From: Lampropedia cohaerens
Lineage (GTDB): Bacteria > Pseudomonadota > Gammaproteobacteria > Burkholderiales > Burkholderiaceae_C
DNA: 64,000 nucleotides
Direction of reading: 5' to 3'
Assembly: GCF_001005215.1 (NCBI RefSeq)
Contig: NZ_LBNQ01000009.1
Location: 1-64,000 of the forward strand
Shown here: positions 26,978-34,386 of the stretch, piece after piece
Position numbering within the stretch: the first letter of the stretch is position 1
Layout of the letters: every line of letters starts with the position of its first letter
Translations under genes and position numbers: made by a program
Notes under the pieces: generated by a model
What the model was told of the DNA's origin: nothing
The model's input: only the letters and a program-made list of their open reading frames with translations
Database searches by the model: none

Positions 26978-27869
26978 GCGCGTGCTCCTTCACGTCGTCG
27001 TGGCGCAGAGGGTGCGGTGCGTCCACGGGCATGCCTCGGGGGGCCTTGTAGCGTGCATAGCCCCACATGTACTGCGCGGGGCAGGCGCGGATCTGCGCCT
27101 CTACTGCGCGGTTGATGGCCTGCACGAGTGCCGTTTGTGGCGCCTTGGCGTCCAGTTCCAGCGGATACAGGTAGAGACGGTAGCGTGACCAGCCCTGCCG
27201 CTCGCAGCGAGCGATGATGACGATGGGCTCAGTCTGCTGGATCAGCCGCGCTGCAATCGTCATCGTGTAGGCGGGTCTGCCGAGAAAGTCGGCCCATTCG
27301 CCCATGCCCCAGGGCGGCACCTGATCGGGCAAAAGCCCCACGGCGCCGCTGCCGCGCAGGCACTTGAGCATGGCCTTGACGCCGCGCATGTCGGTGGGCA
27401 CGGCGACCTGACCCCTGCGGTTGCGTACCGTCTCCAGCAGGCGCGCCAGAAACGCCTTGCGCGCGGGGCGGTACAGCACTGTCATGGGGCCGCGGGCGCT
27501 GTCCTCCGTAAGGCCCAGGTGGCTAGCTACGGCCTGGGAGGAGAGCTCGAAGCATCCCATGTGGGGGGTGAGAAACAGCACACCGCGCTGCTGCTGCCAC
27601 GCCGCATCCAGTAGCGCGCGGCTCGCCGGATCAATGATGACCGGCGGCATCGAGGGGCCCCATGCCTTGGGCAGCTCCGCCACCATGCGCCCGGCATGGC
27701 CGACGCCGGCGCGCACGTCGCGAAAGCGGTAACCGGCCTGTCGTGCGTTGGTCAGAAAGCGTCTCCGGTAGGCCGGCGAGCAGAGAAATACCGCCCAGCC
27801 CAGCAGCCAGCCGATGCCTTGCAGCAGCCAGGTTGGCAACACGGATAAGAGGCGCAGGAAAGTGTGCAT
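26967..27869 (-). CDS. Lipid A biosynthesis late acyltransferase (LpxL family), copy 2
   Basis: This is a 300-residue protein starting MHTFLRLLSVLPTW. The catalytic motif is TPHMGCFELS, the H-x4-E form, with later GAVGLLPDQVPPWGMGEWADFLG and the terminal AQYMWGYARYKAPRG. It is clearly homologous to the next gene but divergent from it. It is transcribed away from metK, with 154 bases between the two start codons. An in-frame start 15 codons further upstream adds residues that do not fit the family. Confidence 0.88.
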   Translation of the reverse strand: MHTFLRLLSVLPTWLLQGIGWLLGWAVFLCSPAYRRRFLTNARQAGYRFRDVRAGVGHAGRMVAELPKAWGPSMPPVIIDPASRALLDAAWQQQRGVLFLTPHMGCFELSSQAVASHLGLTEDSARGPMTVLYRPARKAFLARLLETVRNRRGQVAVPTDMRGVKAMLKCLRGSGAVGLLPDQVPPWGMGEWADFLGRPAYTMTIAARLIQQTEPIVIIARCERQGWSRYRLYLYPLELDAKAPQTALVQAINRAVEAQIRACPAQYMWGYARYKAPRGMPVDAPHPLRHDDVKEHAHDR

Positions 27870-27955
27870 GCAAGAAGGCGCTAGAATCGCCGCAGTCGCC
27901 GAGTTAAAGAGCAACTTGCAGGGCGACTCAAAACAAGACTGCTAAAGCGTTCGCC

Positions 27956-28019
27956 AGAGCTTCTTCAGATAGATGGTTTCGGGCAACGCCTTTTGCCCGC
28001 CAACTATCGAAGGAGCTTT
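27956..28019 (+). promoter_or_regulatory. metK leader: long hairpin that sequesters the metK ribosome-binding site
   Basis: By hand-pairing, 27956-27966 (AGAGCUUCUUC) pairs with 28009-28019 (GAAGGAGCUUU) over 11 positions with two G-U pairs. After a bulged A67, GAUAG (27968-27972) pairs with CUAUC (28004-28008); after an A-A mismatch, UGG (27974-27976) pairs with CCA (28000-28002); after an internal loop, GGGCAA (27981-27986) pairs with UUGCCC (27993-27998) around CGCCUU. The metK Shine-Dalgarno AAGGAG (28010-28015) lies inside the basal stem. Upstream, GGCGA (27922-27926) can pair with UCGCC (27951-27955), and AAGC (27945-27948) can compete for GCUU (27959-27962), opening the basal stem. It does not match the SAM or SAH riboswitch consensus that I know. 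A -10-like TAGAAT is at 27882-27887. Confidence 0.55.
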
Positions 28020-28023
28020 TTTC

Positions 28024-29208
28024 ATGGCCAATGATTTTCTGTTTACGTCCGAATCGGTCTCCGAAGGGCACCCTGACAAGGTTGCCGACCAGATCTCGGA
28101 TGCTATTTTAGATGCCCTGCTGCGGCAGGACCCCATGAGCCGCGTGGCTGCCGAGACGCTGACCAACACGGGGCTGGTGGTCCTGGCTGGCGAAATCACC
28201 TCCGGCGCGACGGTCGACTACATCCAGATCGCGCGTGACACCATCAAGCGCATTGGCTACGACAACACCGATTACGGCATCGACTATAAGGGCTGCGCGG
28301 TGCTGGTCGCCTACGACAAGCAGAGCCAGGAGATCGCGCAAGGTGTCGACCGCGCCAGTGATGACGAGCTCAACATCGGTGCCGGCGATCAGGGCCTGAT
28401 GTTCGGTTACGCCTGTGACGAGACGCCCGAGCTGATGCCTGCGCCGATTTACTACGCGCACCGTCTGGTCGAGCGCCAGAGCCAGCTGCGCCGCGATGGC
28501 AGGCTGCCCTTCCTGCGTCCCGATGCCAAGAGCCAGGTGACCATGCGCTATGTCGATGGCAAGCCGCACAGCGTCGACACGGTGGTGCTGTCCACCCAGC
28601 ACCATCCCGACCAGAGCGAATCCCCCACCAAGCTCAAGGACAGTTTCATCGAGGCGGTGATTGAGGAAATCATCAAACCGGTGCTGCCCAAGGAATGGCT
28701 CAAGGACACCAAGTACCTTGTCAACCCAACCGGGCGCTTCGTCATCGGCGGCCCGCAGGGTGACTGCGGCCTGACCGGTCGCAAGATCATCGTCGACACC
28801 TATGGCGGCGCGTGCCCACATGGCGGGGGCGCGTTCTCTGGCAAGGATCCGACCAAGGTGGACCGCTCGGCCGCCTACGCAGCCCGCTACGTGGCCAAGA
28901 ACATCGTGGCCGCGGGACTGGCGCGTCAGGCACAGATTCAGCTCTCCTATGCCATTGGCGTGGCGCGGCCGATCAACGTCACGGTCTATACCGAAGGTAC
29001 CGGCGTGATTCCTGACGAGCAGATCGCCAAGTTGGTGCAGGAGCATTTCGACCTGCGCCCGCGCGGCATCATTGAAATGCTCGACCTGCGCCGCCCGATC
29101 TACGAGAAGACGGCCGCCTATGGCCACTTCGGCCGGGAAGAGCCGGAGTTCACCTGGGAAGCCACCGACAAGGCACAGGCGCTGCGCGCCGCCGCTGGGC
29201 TGTCGTAA
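28024..29208 (+). CDS. metK: S-adenosylmethionine synthetase
   Basis: This 394-residue enzyme has normal length and starts at the ATG eight bases after AAGGAG. Signatures are [21 protein letters not shown], then [21 protein letters not shown] and the phosphate loop [19 protein letters not shown]. It makes S-adenosylmethionine from methionine and ATP and is normally essential. The leader in front of it can fold so as to hide the ribosome site. No ahcY or metF follows; a 669-base stretch without recognisable genes does. Confidence 0.96.
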   Translation: MANDFLFTSESVSEGHPDKVADQISDAILDALLRQDPMSRVAAETLTNTGLVVLAGEITSGATVDYIQIARDTIKRIGYDNTDYGIDYKGCAVLVAYDKQSQEIAQGVDRASDDELNIGAGDQGLMFGYACDETPELMPAPIYYAHRLVERQSQLRRDGRLPFLRPDAKSQVTMRYVDGKPHSVDTVVLSTQHHPDQSESPTKLKDSFIEAVIEEIIKPVLPKEWLKDTKYLVNPTGRFVIGGPQGDCGLTGRKIIVDTYGGACPHGGGAFSGKDPTKVDRSAAYAARYVAKNIVAAGLARQAQIQLSYAIGVARPINVTVYTEGTGVIPDEQIAKLVQEHFDLRPRGIIEMLDLRRPIYEKTAAYGHFGREEPEFTWEATDKAQALRAAAGLS

Positions 29209-29210
29209 TT

Positions 29211-29276
29211 TTCCTGCCGTATCGTGGTGCCCGCAGTCATTGCGGTGCACCCGCCAAGCTGTCGAGGCGGCAGGAA
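29211..29276. other. Nested stem-loop directly after metK
   Basis: TTCCTGCCG (29211-29219) pairs perfectly with CGGCAGGAA (29268-29276). Inside, GGTGC (29226-29230) and CCGCA (29231-29235) pair with GCACC (29247-29251) and TGCGG (29241-29245) around GTCAT, with one bulged T. It begins two bases after the metK stop. No U-run follows, so it may be a 3'-end or processing structure rather than a classical terminator. Confidence 0.5.
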
Positions 29277-29839
29277 GGTACAGGCAGACTACAGGGTATT
29301 TGTGCGAGATGTGCCGACGGGATACAATGGCCCGGCCAGAATGTCAAAAGTTGGTCAACCCGGCAGTTCGGAGCGGCCAGCGATCCTGGCGATGCGAGAT
29401 ACAAATAGAAAAAAATGCAGACGGTTTTTGACCGGCCGGATGCGAACTTCTCGGAAACGTCCGGGTCACATGCCCAGATAGTTTTAGTTATTGCCGATTT
29501 CCGGTTACGAGGCCTTTTGGAACCGCTCCAATTGACGATTCCCTAGGTGCTTCTCCTCCCTCACTCTCTATCTTCACCTTGGGTGGCCTCGTAGCCCTTT
29601 CTATTGACCATGGCAGTGGTGCGGCGCCGCCTGCGGCAAGGCGGTTGGTCTGTGCCGCGTTGTGGGCATCTGCTGCTGCCGCGCGGGCATGACGCGCAGT
29701 CTCGCTGGAGGTGACTGACAGGCTGCCGCAAACATTCCAGCGACAACTTGCGTGTAGGCCAGCGGCGTCGCCTGCAATTCCTACAGCCCCGTCCTACGGT
29801 GGTGTCGGCCATTGGCGGCTTCTCGTGATGTCTCGGAAA
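29277..29839. other. Gene-poor stretch; possible small RNA region
   Basis: I see no credible protein gene here; the open frames lack ribosome sites and have unnatural compositions. A promoter-like pair TTGTGC (29300-29305) and TACAAT (29323-29328) with 17-base spacing could start a transcript near 29335. Further on, TACGAGGCC (29506-29514) and GGCCTCGTA (29585-29593) form a perfect 9-bp inverted repeat enclosing a pyrimidine-rich segment. The part from 29340 to 29600 looks less GC-rich than the flanks. It could encode a small RNA or be decayed sequence. Confidence 0.35.
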
Positions 29840-29859
29840 GAAACAATGGACGTTGTTTC
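29840..29859 (+). promoter_or_regulatory. Palindrome before the frameshifted membrane-protein gene
   Basis: GAAACAA (29840-29846) and TTGTTTC (29853-29859) are perfect inverted repeats around TGGACG. They lie just upstream of the GAGGAG ribosome site and the ATG at 29878, so the element could be an operator or a leader hairpin. Confidence 0.35.
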
Positions 29860-29877
29860 ATTTCAGAGGAGCGCATC

Positions 29878-30871
29878 ATGGCAACGCTACACGCCAACCC
29901 ACCTGCTGGCCAGGGTCAGATTCACACTTTGGAATCCGGTGCCAGCGCCGTTTCCTGGGGCGCCATCATTGCCGGTGCAGTTGGTGCTGCCGCCATCAGC
30001 CTGTTTCTGATCGTGCTGGGCAGCGGCCTGGGGCTTTCCTCCGTCTCCGCATGGTCTGATGAAGGAGCCAGCGGGCAGACCATTGGTTGGTCCACCATCA
30101 TCTGGCTGACGCTGACGCTGACGCTGACGCAGCTGATCGCAGCCGGCCCGGGGGGGCTACCTGGCAGGGCGGTTGCGCACGCGCTGGGCAGCCACGAACG
30201 CCGACGAAGTTTATTTTCGTGATACGGCGCACGGATTTCTGGCCTGGGCCGTTTCGATGCTTCTCACCGTAGTGCTGCTGGCTGGCGCAATCGGCTCTGT
30301 GCTTGGATTGGTCGGCAGTGCGGCCAGCTCGGTGACATCCGGTGCAGCCCAGGTGGTTTCCTTTGCGGCAGGCAGCACAGGAGGCGCGGACGCTGGCGGT
30401 GATGATGATGGACAACCCGGTTTCATTGACTATTACGTACGGACCTTGATTCGCCAGTCCGATGTGAATGTGCCCCAGAGTGGACTGACTGCGCAGGATC
30501 CTGCAACCCGTGCAGAAGAGGCCGCCTGGCTGACGCAGGAAATTACCCCTATCGTGGTCGACAGTCTGCGTCGGGGTGAGTTTTCGGAGTCTGACCGCGA
30601 CTACGTCGCTCAGCTTGTAGCGCGCTACACCGGTGTAAGTGCCAGCGAGGCGCGCGAGCGCATTGATACGGCAATTGTCGAGATCGAACAGCGTATGGCG
30701 CAGGCGAAACAGCAGCTTGAGCAAGCCAAGCAGCAGGCGCTTGAGGCCGCTGAGGCAGCGCGCAAGGCTGCTGCCTATACGGCGCTGTGGGTGGCAATCT
30801 CGCTGCTGATCGGCGCGTTCACCGCCGCCCTGATGGCGACGTTTGGCGGACGCCTGCGTGACAAGGCTTGA
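29878..30871 (+). pseudogene. Conserved membrane protein, split by a +1 frameshift in a G7 run
   Basis: The ATG at 29878 follows GAGGAG. The first frame gives ALESGASAVSWGAIIAGAVGA-type residues, two membrane segments and WLTLTLTLTQLIAAGPGG, then ends in an unrelated tail and stops at 30222. The expected continuation (YLAGRLRTRWAATNADEVYF, then RDTAHGFLAWAVS) is in the next frame and runs to 30871. Removing one G from the run at 30150-30156 restores a single protein of about 330 residues: membrane segments near residues 18-42, 60-80, 120-145, then an acidic loop, a Gln/Ala-rich coiled coil (IEQRMAQAKQQLEQAKQQAL) and a last membrane segment. The second half has only a TTG and no ribosome site of its own. 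The family is hypothetical in proteobacteria. The break may be real, phase-variable, or a sequencing error. Confidence 0.7.
30106..30129 (+). repeat. CTGACG x4 tandem hexamer
   Basis: Four exact CTGACG units encode alternating Leu-Thr inside a membrane segment of the frameshifted gene, 20 bases before the G7 run. Copy-number change would keep the frame. Confidence 0.8.
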
Positions 30872-30912
30872 TTTCGCCTGTTTCGCCAATCCCGTTTTAA
30901 CAAGGAGAAGCT

Positions 30913-30984
30913 ATGCGTTCGATTCTGTTGTTTCTGCTAGGGGTTCCGATCCCCATCATCATTCTGATTGCGCTGCTGTTCTGA
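30913..30984 (+). CDS. 23-residue membrane microprotein
   Basis: An AAGGAG site precedes an ATG at 30913 that opens a 23-codon frame, MRSILLFLLGVPIPIIILIA plus LLF. It consists of two short hydrophobic stretches separated by a GVPIP turn, so it should sit in the membrane. It follows the frameshifted membrane-protein gene by 41 bases and is followed by a strong terminator, so the two are probably one transcript. Very similar short proteins are, as I recall, scattered in proteobacterial genomes as unannotated or hypothetical genes. The function is unknown. Confidence 0.6.
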   Translation: MRSILLFLLGVPIPIIILIALLF

Positions 30985-31021
30985 TGATTGTCGCAGGATC
31001 CTGACTAGGGATCAGAATCGT

Positions 31022-31050
31022 GAAAAAGGTGCCACACAGGCGCCTTTTTC
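31022..31050. terminator. Bidirectional intrinsic terminator
   Basis: GAAAAAGGTGCC (31022-31033) pairs with GGCGCCTTTTTC (31039-31050) around ACACA, with one G-T pair. The stem has a T-run on both strands and lies between the microprotein gene and the convergent rluE, whose stop it touches. Confidence 0.85.
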
Positions 31051-31687
31051 ATAAATCGCCAGCACTGACACGACACCACTGCCCGGGCATGAGCGGTGGC
31101 ATGGTCAGCCGACCGATCTGCCGCCGGATCAATCGCAAGGTCGGTAGGCCCACTGCAGCTGTCATGCGGCGCACCTGGCGGTTTCTGCCCTCGGTAATGG
31201 TCAGCGCCAGCCAGCTGGTGGGTATGCTTTGGCGAACACGTATTGGTGGGTTGCGATGCCAGAGTGACAGCGCGATGTCGGGCGGCAAGAGTTCGACATG
31301 CGTCGCACGGGCTGGGCCGTCGCGCAACATGATCCCGCCTATGAGCTGCTGCAGCTGGGTGTGACTGGCAATACCCTCGACCTGGACCCAATACGTCTTG
31401 GCCAGCTTGTTGGCGGGATGAGCAATGCGCGCCTGCAGGCGCCCATCGTTCGTCAGCAGCAGCAGCCCTTCACTGTCGCGATCGAGCCGGCCAGCCGGAT
31501 AGACGCCCGGGACATCGACAAAGTCCGCCAGTGTTTGACGTCCCTGTGCGTCGGTGAACTGGGTCAGCACCCCATACGGCTTATTGAGCGCGATCAACAT
31601 GGGACGCCTGGCAACGGTGACAGGGCGTTGACGCAAATGGGCAGGTGAACGTGTTGACAAGGCAGGTTTCTTGGGGATGTCGGGCAT
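31049..31687 (-). CDS. rluE: Pseudouridine synthase, RluE/RsuA family
   Basis: This protein has about 212 residues from the ATG at 31687; a shorter form beginning MLIALNKPYGVL at 31600 is also possible. The family blocks are LNKPYGVLTQFTD, the catalytic aspartate in AGRLDRDSEGLLLLTNDG, and LTITEGRNRQVRRMTAAVGLPTLRLIRRQIG. There is no S4 domain, which fits RluE (23S rRNA U2457) rather than RsuA or RluB. It is divergent from the GNAT gene, 43 bases apart. Confidence 0.85.
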   Translation of the reverse strand: MPDIPKKPALSTRSPAHLRQRPVTVARRPMLIALNKPYGVLTQFTDAQGRQTLADFVDVPGVYPAGRLDRDSEGLLLLTNDGRLQARIAHPANKLAKTYWVQVEGIASHTQLQQLIGGIMLRDGPARATHVELLPPDIALSLWHRNPPIRVRQSIPTSWLALTITEGRNRQVRRMTAAVGLPTLRLIRRQIGRLTMPPLMPGQWCRVSAGDL

Positions 31688-31730
31688 GCAGTCCGATAAT
31701 AGCCGCCGATCGAACCCGTCTCGTTTTACC

Positions 31731-32243
31731 ATGTCGATACGCCGCGCCACGCCGCATGATGCCCAGGCCATTGTTGCCATCTACAACCACTACATTCTCC
31801 ATTCCACCGCGACGTTCGAGCTGGAGCCGTTGACCATAGCGCAGATGCGTGCGCGCATCGAGAAGGTTGCGGTGCGCTACGCCTGGTTTGTCTTCGAGCA
31901 AGAGGGCGAGGTAGCCGGCTATGCCTATGCCGATGCGTTTCACGGCCGCGCGGGTTTCCGACACACGGTCGAGCCCAGCATCTACGTGGCCGATGGATGG
32001 GCCGGGCAGGGAATTGGCAAGGCGCTCTACGCGCATTTGCTCGATTATCTGGAGCACGAGACCGACTGCCATGCGGTCATTGCGGTGCTGGCCGTGCCCA
32101 ATCCCGGCAGCGAGGCGCTGCACGCGGCGCTGGGCTTTCGGCAGGCGGGGCGCATCACGCAGGTCGGGCGCAAGTTCGAGCGCTGGCTGGATATCGCCTA
32201 CTGGGAAAAGCACTTTGCGTGGCCGCGGCCGCGCTTGCGGTGA
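31731..32243 (+). CDS. GNAT family N-acetyltransferase, phosphinothricin-acetyltransferase-like
   Basis: This 170-residue protein starts MSIRRATPHDAQAIVAIYNHY. The pattern YILHSTATFELEPLTIAQMRARI is typical of the PAT/Pat-MddA group, and the acetyl-CoA loop reads VADGWAGQGIGKALYAHLLDYL. The NPGSEALHAALGFRQAGRITQVGRKF end agrees. Members acetylate phosphinothricin, methionine sulfone or similar amino acids. The substrate here is not predictable. Confidence 0.85.
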   Translation: MSIRRATPHDAQAIVAIYNHYILHSTATFELEPLTIAQMRARIEKVAVRYAWFVFEQEGEVAGYAYADAFHGRAGFRHTVEPSIYVADGWAGQGIGKALYAHLLDYLEHETDCHAVIAVLAVPNPGSEALHAALGFRQAGRITQVGRKFERWLDIAYWEKHFAWPRPRLR

Positions 32244-32260
32244 GGCCAGATCACAGCGCG

Positions 32261-32292
32261 AAAAAGCCCGAGGCGCGCAGTGCGGCTCGGGC
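32261..32292 (-). terminator. Intrinsic terminator of the SGNH-like lipoprotein gene
   Basis: On the minus strand GCCCGAG (32292-32286) pairs with CTCGGGC (32272-32266), followed by a run of five T (32265-32261). It lies 24 bases beyond the stop at 32317. Confidence 0.8.
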
Positions 32293-32316
32293 GGCAGGCG
32301 ATGGTTCCGGCGCGGA

Positions 32317-33249
32317 TTACCAGCGATCGCGGATGCGGTTGTAGACGTAGCGACCTAACTCGCGGTGCACATGTGGCGTGAAGTGGATCTTGTCGGCAAA
32401 GGCATAGCGGTCGTACTCGGTGCTGCGAAGCGTCCCAGTCGTGCACAGGGCTGCGTTGACTTCGCCTGCTCCGATACCGATGCCCGAACCGGCATCCGTG
32501 GAGGTACAGACCGTCTCATCGATATTGTCAATGGAGTAGTAGCGCGGCTCCTCGATGACCCAGTTGATGAATTGTTCGAACTCCGCGTACAGTGCTCGCC
32601 TGCCATAGCCGTCGTCACCCATCTCGTAGAGCAGGCCGTCATTGAATTGACGTGAGAGATTGCTCAGCAGCGCGGTCTCGCCAATGTCTCGAGCCCAGAT
32701 GGATTTGCCAAGGTCATAGGTGCCGGCTACCACGATGTTGTGGCCGCCCTGGTCGATCATGGCCTTGACTTGCTGGCCAAGCGCGCGTCCGGCATCGCGT
32801 GCCTGCGCCGGGGCAGCATCGCGTGCGATATCGCCTGCGCGAACGGCCTGGGCAATGGCAATGAGATCGCTGGTGCCGGCGCTGATGAGCACCAGATCGC
32901 TTTCTCCGAACTGGTTGCCTTGCAGGAAGCTGGCGACCTGTTGCGCAAGGTCTGCAACCCGGGTGTTGCCCTGTGCATAGGAAAGTCCGCCCTCCTTGGC
33001 CGGCTTCAGCGCCAGCCCATAGTCGCGGGCGACCTGCTCCGTCCAGTTCAGAAGGTCCGCATTCGCGTCGTTGACGGTATAGCGCGCGCCGCTCTGGCCG
33101 ATGTCGCTGTGGCCATCGCCAAACGCAATCACCCGCGTCGGGACCAGTTGCGATTCGACCGAGCTGGAGCCGCAGGCGACCAGGCCCAGGGCAATTGCGC
33201 CCGCTGCCACCATGCCGATGCAGCGCTTCCAATGAAATGCCATGTTCAT
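32317..33249 (-). CDS. SGNH/GDSL hydrolase-family lipoprotein lacking the nucleophilic Ser
   Basis: This 310-residue protein has a lipoprotein signal and lipobox L-V-A-C (Cys26). The block I region reads RVIAFGDGHSDIGQSG; the GDS serine expected at residue 46 is Gly (codon GGC, one base from AGC). The block III-like LVLISAGTSDL and the C-terminal D-x-x-H in FADKIHFTPHVHRELG are present. Normally these proteins are esterases or lipases; here the changed nucleophile suggests a non-catalytic or altered protein. An intrinsic terminator follows. A one-base sequencing error would also explain the change. Confidence 0.8.
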   Translation of the reverse strand: MNMAFHWKRCIGMVAAGAIALGLVACGSSSVESQLVPTRVIAFGDGHSDIGQSGARYTVNDANADLLNWTEQVARDYGLALKPAKEGGLSYAQGNTRVADLAQQVASFLQGNQFGESDLVLISAGTSDLIAIAQAVRAGDIARDAAPAQARDAGRALGQQVKAMIDQGGHNIVVAGTYDLGKSIWARDIGETALLSNLSRQFNDGLLYEMGDDGYGRRALYAEFEQFINWVIEEPRYYSIDNIDETVCTSTDAGSGIGIGAGEVNAALCTTGTLRSTEYDRYAFADKIHFTPHVHRELGRYVYNRIRDRW

Positions 33250-33373
33250 CTACTCCAAGTGTTGTCTGCCGTTAGTTTAGCGGTGGCTGCCTGTGGTGCC
33301 TGTGGAAGTCCTTGCGGCCTGTGCGACAGGATGCAACAAAGACCATGTGGTGGGCTTATCCTGCTGCCGTCAT

Positions 33374-34372
33374 TCAGTTGCTCGCAGCCGCGCGCTGCAG
33401 CCGATCGCGCACGCCGTCCCAGGCGGGGCCGGCAGGGGGCGTTTCCACCCAGATCAGTGCAACGCCAGCCGCGTCAAGCTCGCGCAGCGTGCGAAACAGC
33501 TGCTGCGCAGCGGCCTCGGGCTGGGCGGGCATGCGGCGCTGCAAGACCGTGTCTGCAGCGCGCATGCGCTGGCGGGTGTAGAGCGCGATATGGCCCGCGT
33601 CGCTGCCCAGCACGTCCAGCGCCGCCTGGATGGCCGGGCCATCCATCAGGCGCACCTTGGCATTGGGCGCATAGTGCGCTGTCAGGGTGCCGGGCGCGTG
33701 TGGCGCGGGGGCACTGTCGGCTGGCTGGTCGCCCGTGCAGGCGGCGCAGCCAGTAACCTGCGCAATCTGTGATGCGGTGATGGCGCCGGGCCGCAGGATG
33801 ATGGGCTGGCTGCGGGTGCAGTCGACGATGGTCGATTCGATGCCGACGCGGCAATCGCCGCCGTCGAGAATCAGCAGGTCCTCGCCCAGCGAGTCGCCCA
33901 CGTGGGCGGCGCTGGTCGGGCTGATGCGGCCAAACGGATTGGCACTGGGCGCGGCAAGGCCGTACACCGGCGGTTGCGCCGCCAGTGCCGCTTGAAGCAG
34001 TTGCTGCGCCACTGGATGCGACGGGCAACGCAGACCGATGGTAGGGTGCCCACCTGCAGCAGCGTCGGCCACCCCTGCCCGCCGCGGCAGTATGACCGTC
34101 AGCGGGCCGGGCCAGAAGGCCTGCATCAGTTGCGCGGCAAAGTCCGGGACCTCGGCGGCAAAGTGCATGGCGGCAGCGGCATCGACGACGTGCACGATCA
34201 GCGGATGTCCCTTGGGTCTGCCCTTGCGCGTGAAGACCTGATCGACCGCCTTGCTGTTGCAGGCATCGGCGGCCAGTCCGTAGACAGTCTCCGTCGGCAG
34301 CCCGAGCAGTTGCCCTTGCTGCAGCGCATGCACGGCGTGCGCGATGGAGGCGGGGGTGGGGGGGGCGATCAT
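33374..34372 (-). CDS. tsaC: Threonylcarbamoyl-AMP synthase, full-length Sua5 type
   Basis: This is a 332-residue protein. The N-terminal YrdC domain has LLGLPTETVYGLAADA, then FTRKGRPKGHPLIVHV, PGPLTVILPR and GLAAPSANPFGRISPTSA. A C-terminal Sua5 domain follows a Pro/Ala linker containing APGTLTAHYAPNAKVRLM. It makes the threonylcarbamoyl-adenylate used for t6A at position 37 of ANN-decoding tRNAs. It lies 14 bases after purK on the same strand, probably in one operon. Confidence 0.93.
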   Translation of the reverse strand: MIAPPTPASIAHAVHALQQGQLLGLPTETVYGLAADACNSKAVDQVFTRKGRPKGHPLIVHVVDAAAAMHFAAEVPDFAAQLMQAFWPGPLTVILPRRAGVADAAAGGHPTIGLRCPSHPVAQQLLQAALAAQPPVYGLAAPSANPFGRISPTSAAHVGDSLGEDLLILDGGDCRVGIESTIVDCTRSQPIILRPGAITASQIAQVTGCAACTGDQPADSAPAPHAPGTLTAHYAPNAKVRLMDGPAIQAALDVLGSDAGHIALYTRQRMRAADTVLQRRMPAQPEAAAQQLFRTLRELDAAGVALIWVETPPAGPAWDGVRDRLQRAAASN

Positions 34373-34386
34373 TGTGGAGACCGTCG

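Noticed and set aside
29209-29340. SAH riboswitch after metK
   Set aside because: In betaproteobacteria such elements precede ahcY. I looked for the conserved core and found no match, and no ahcY follows.
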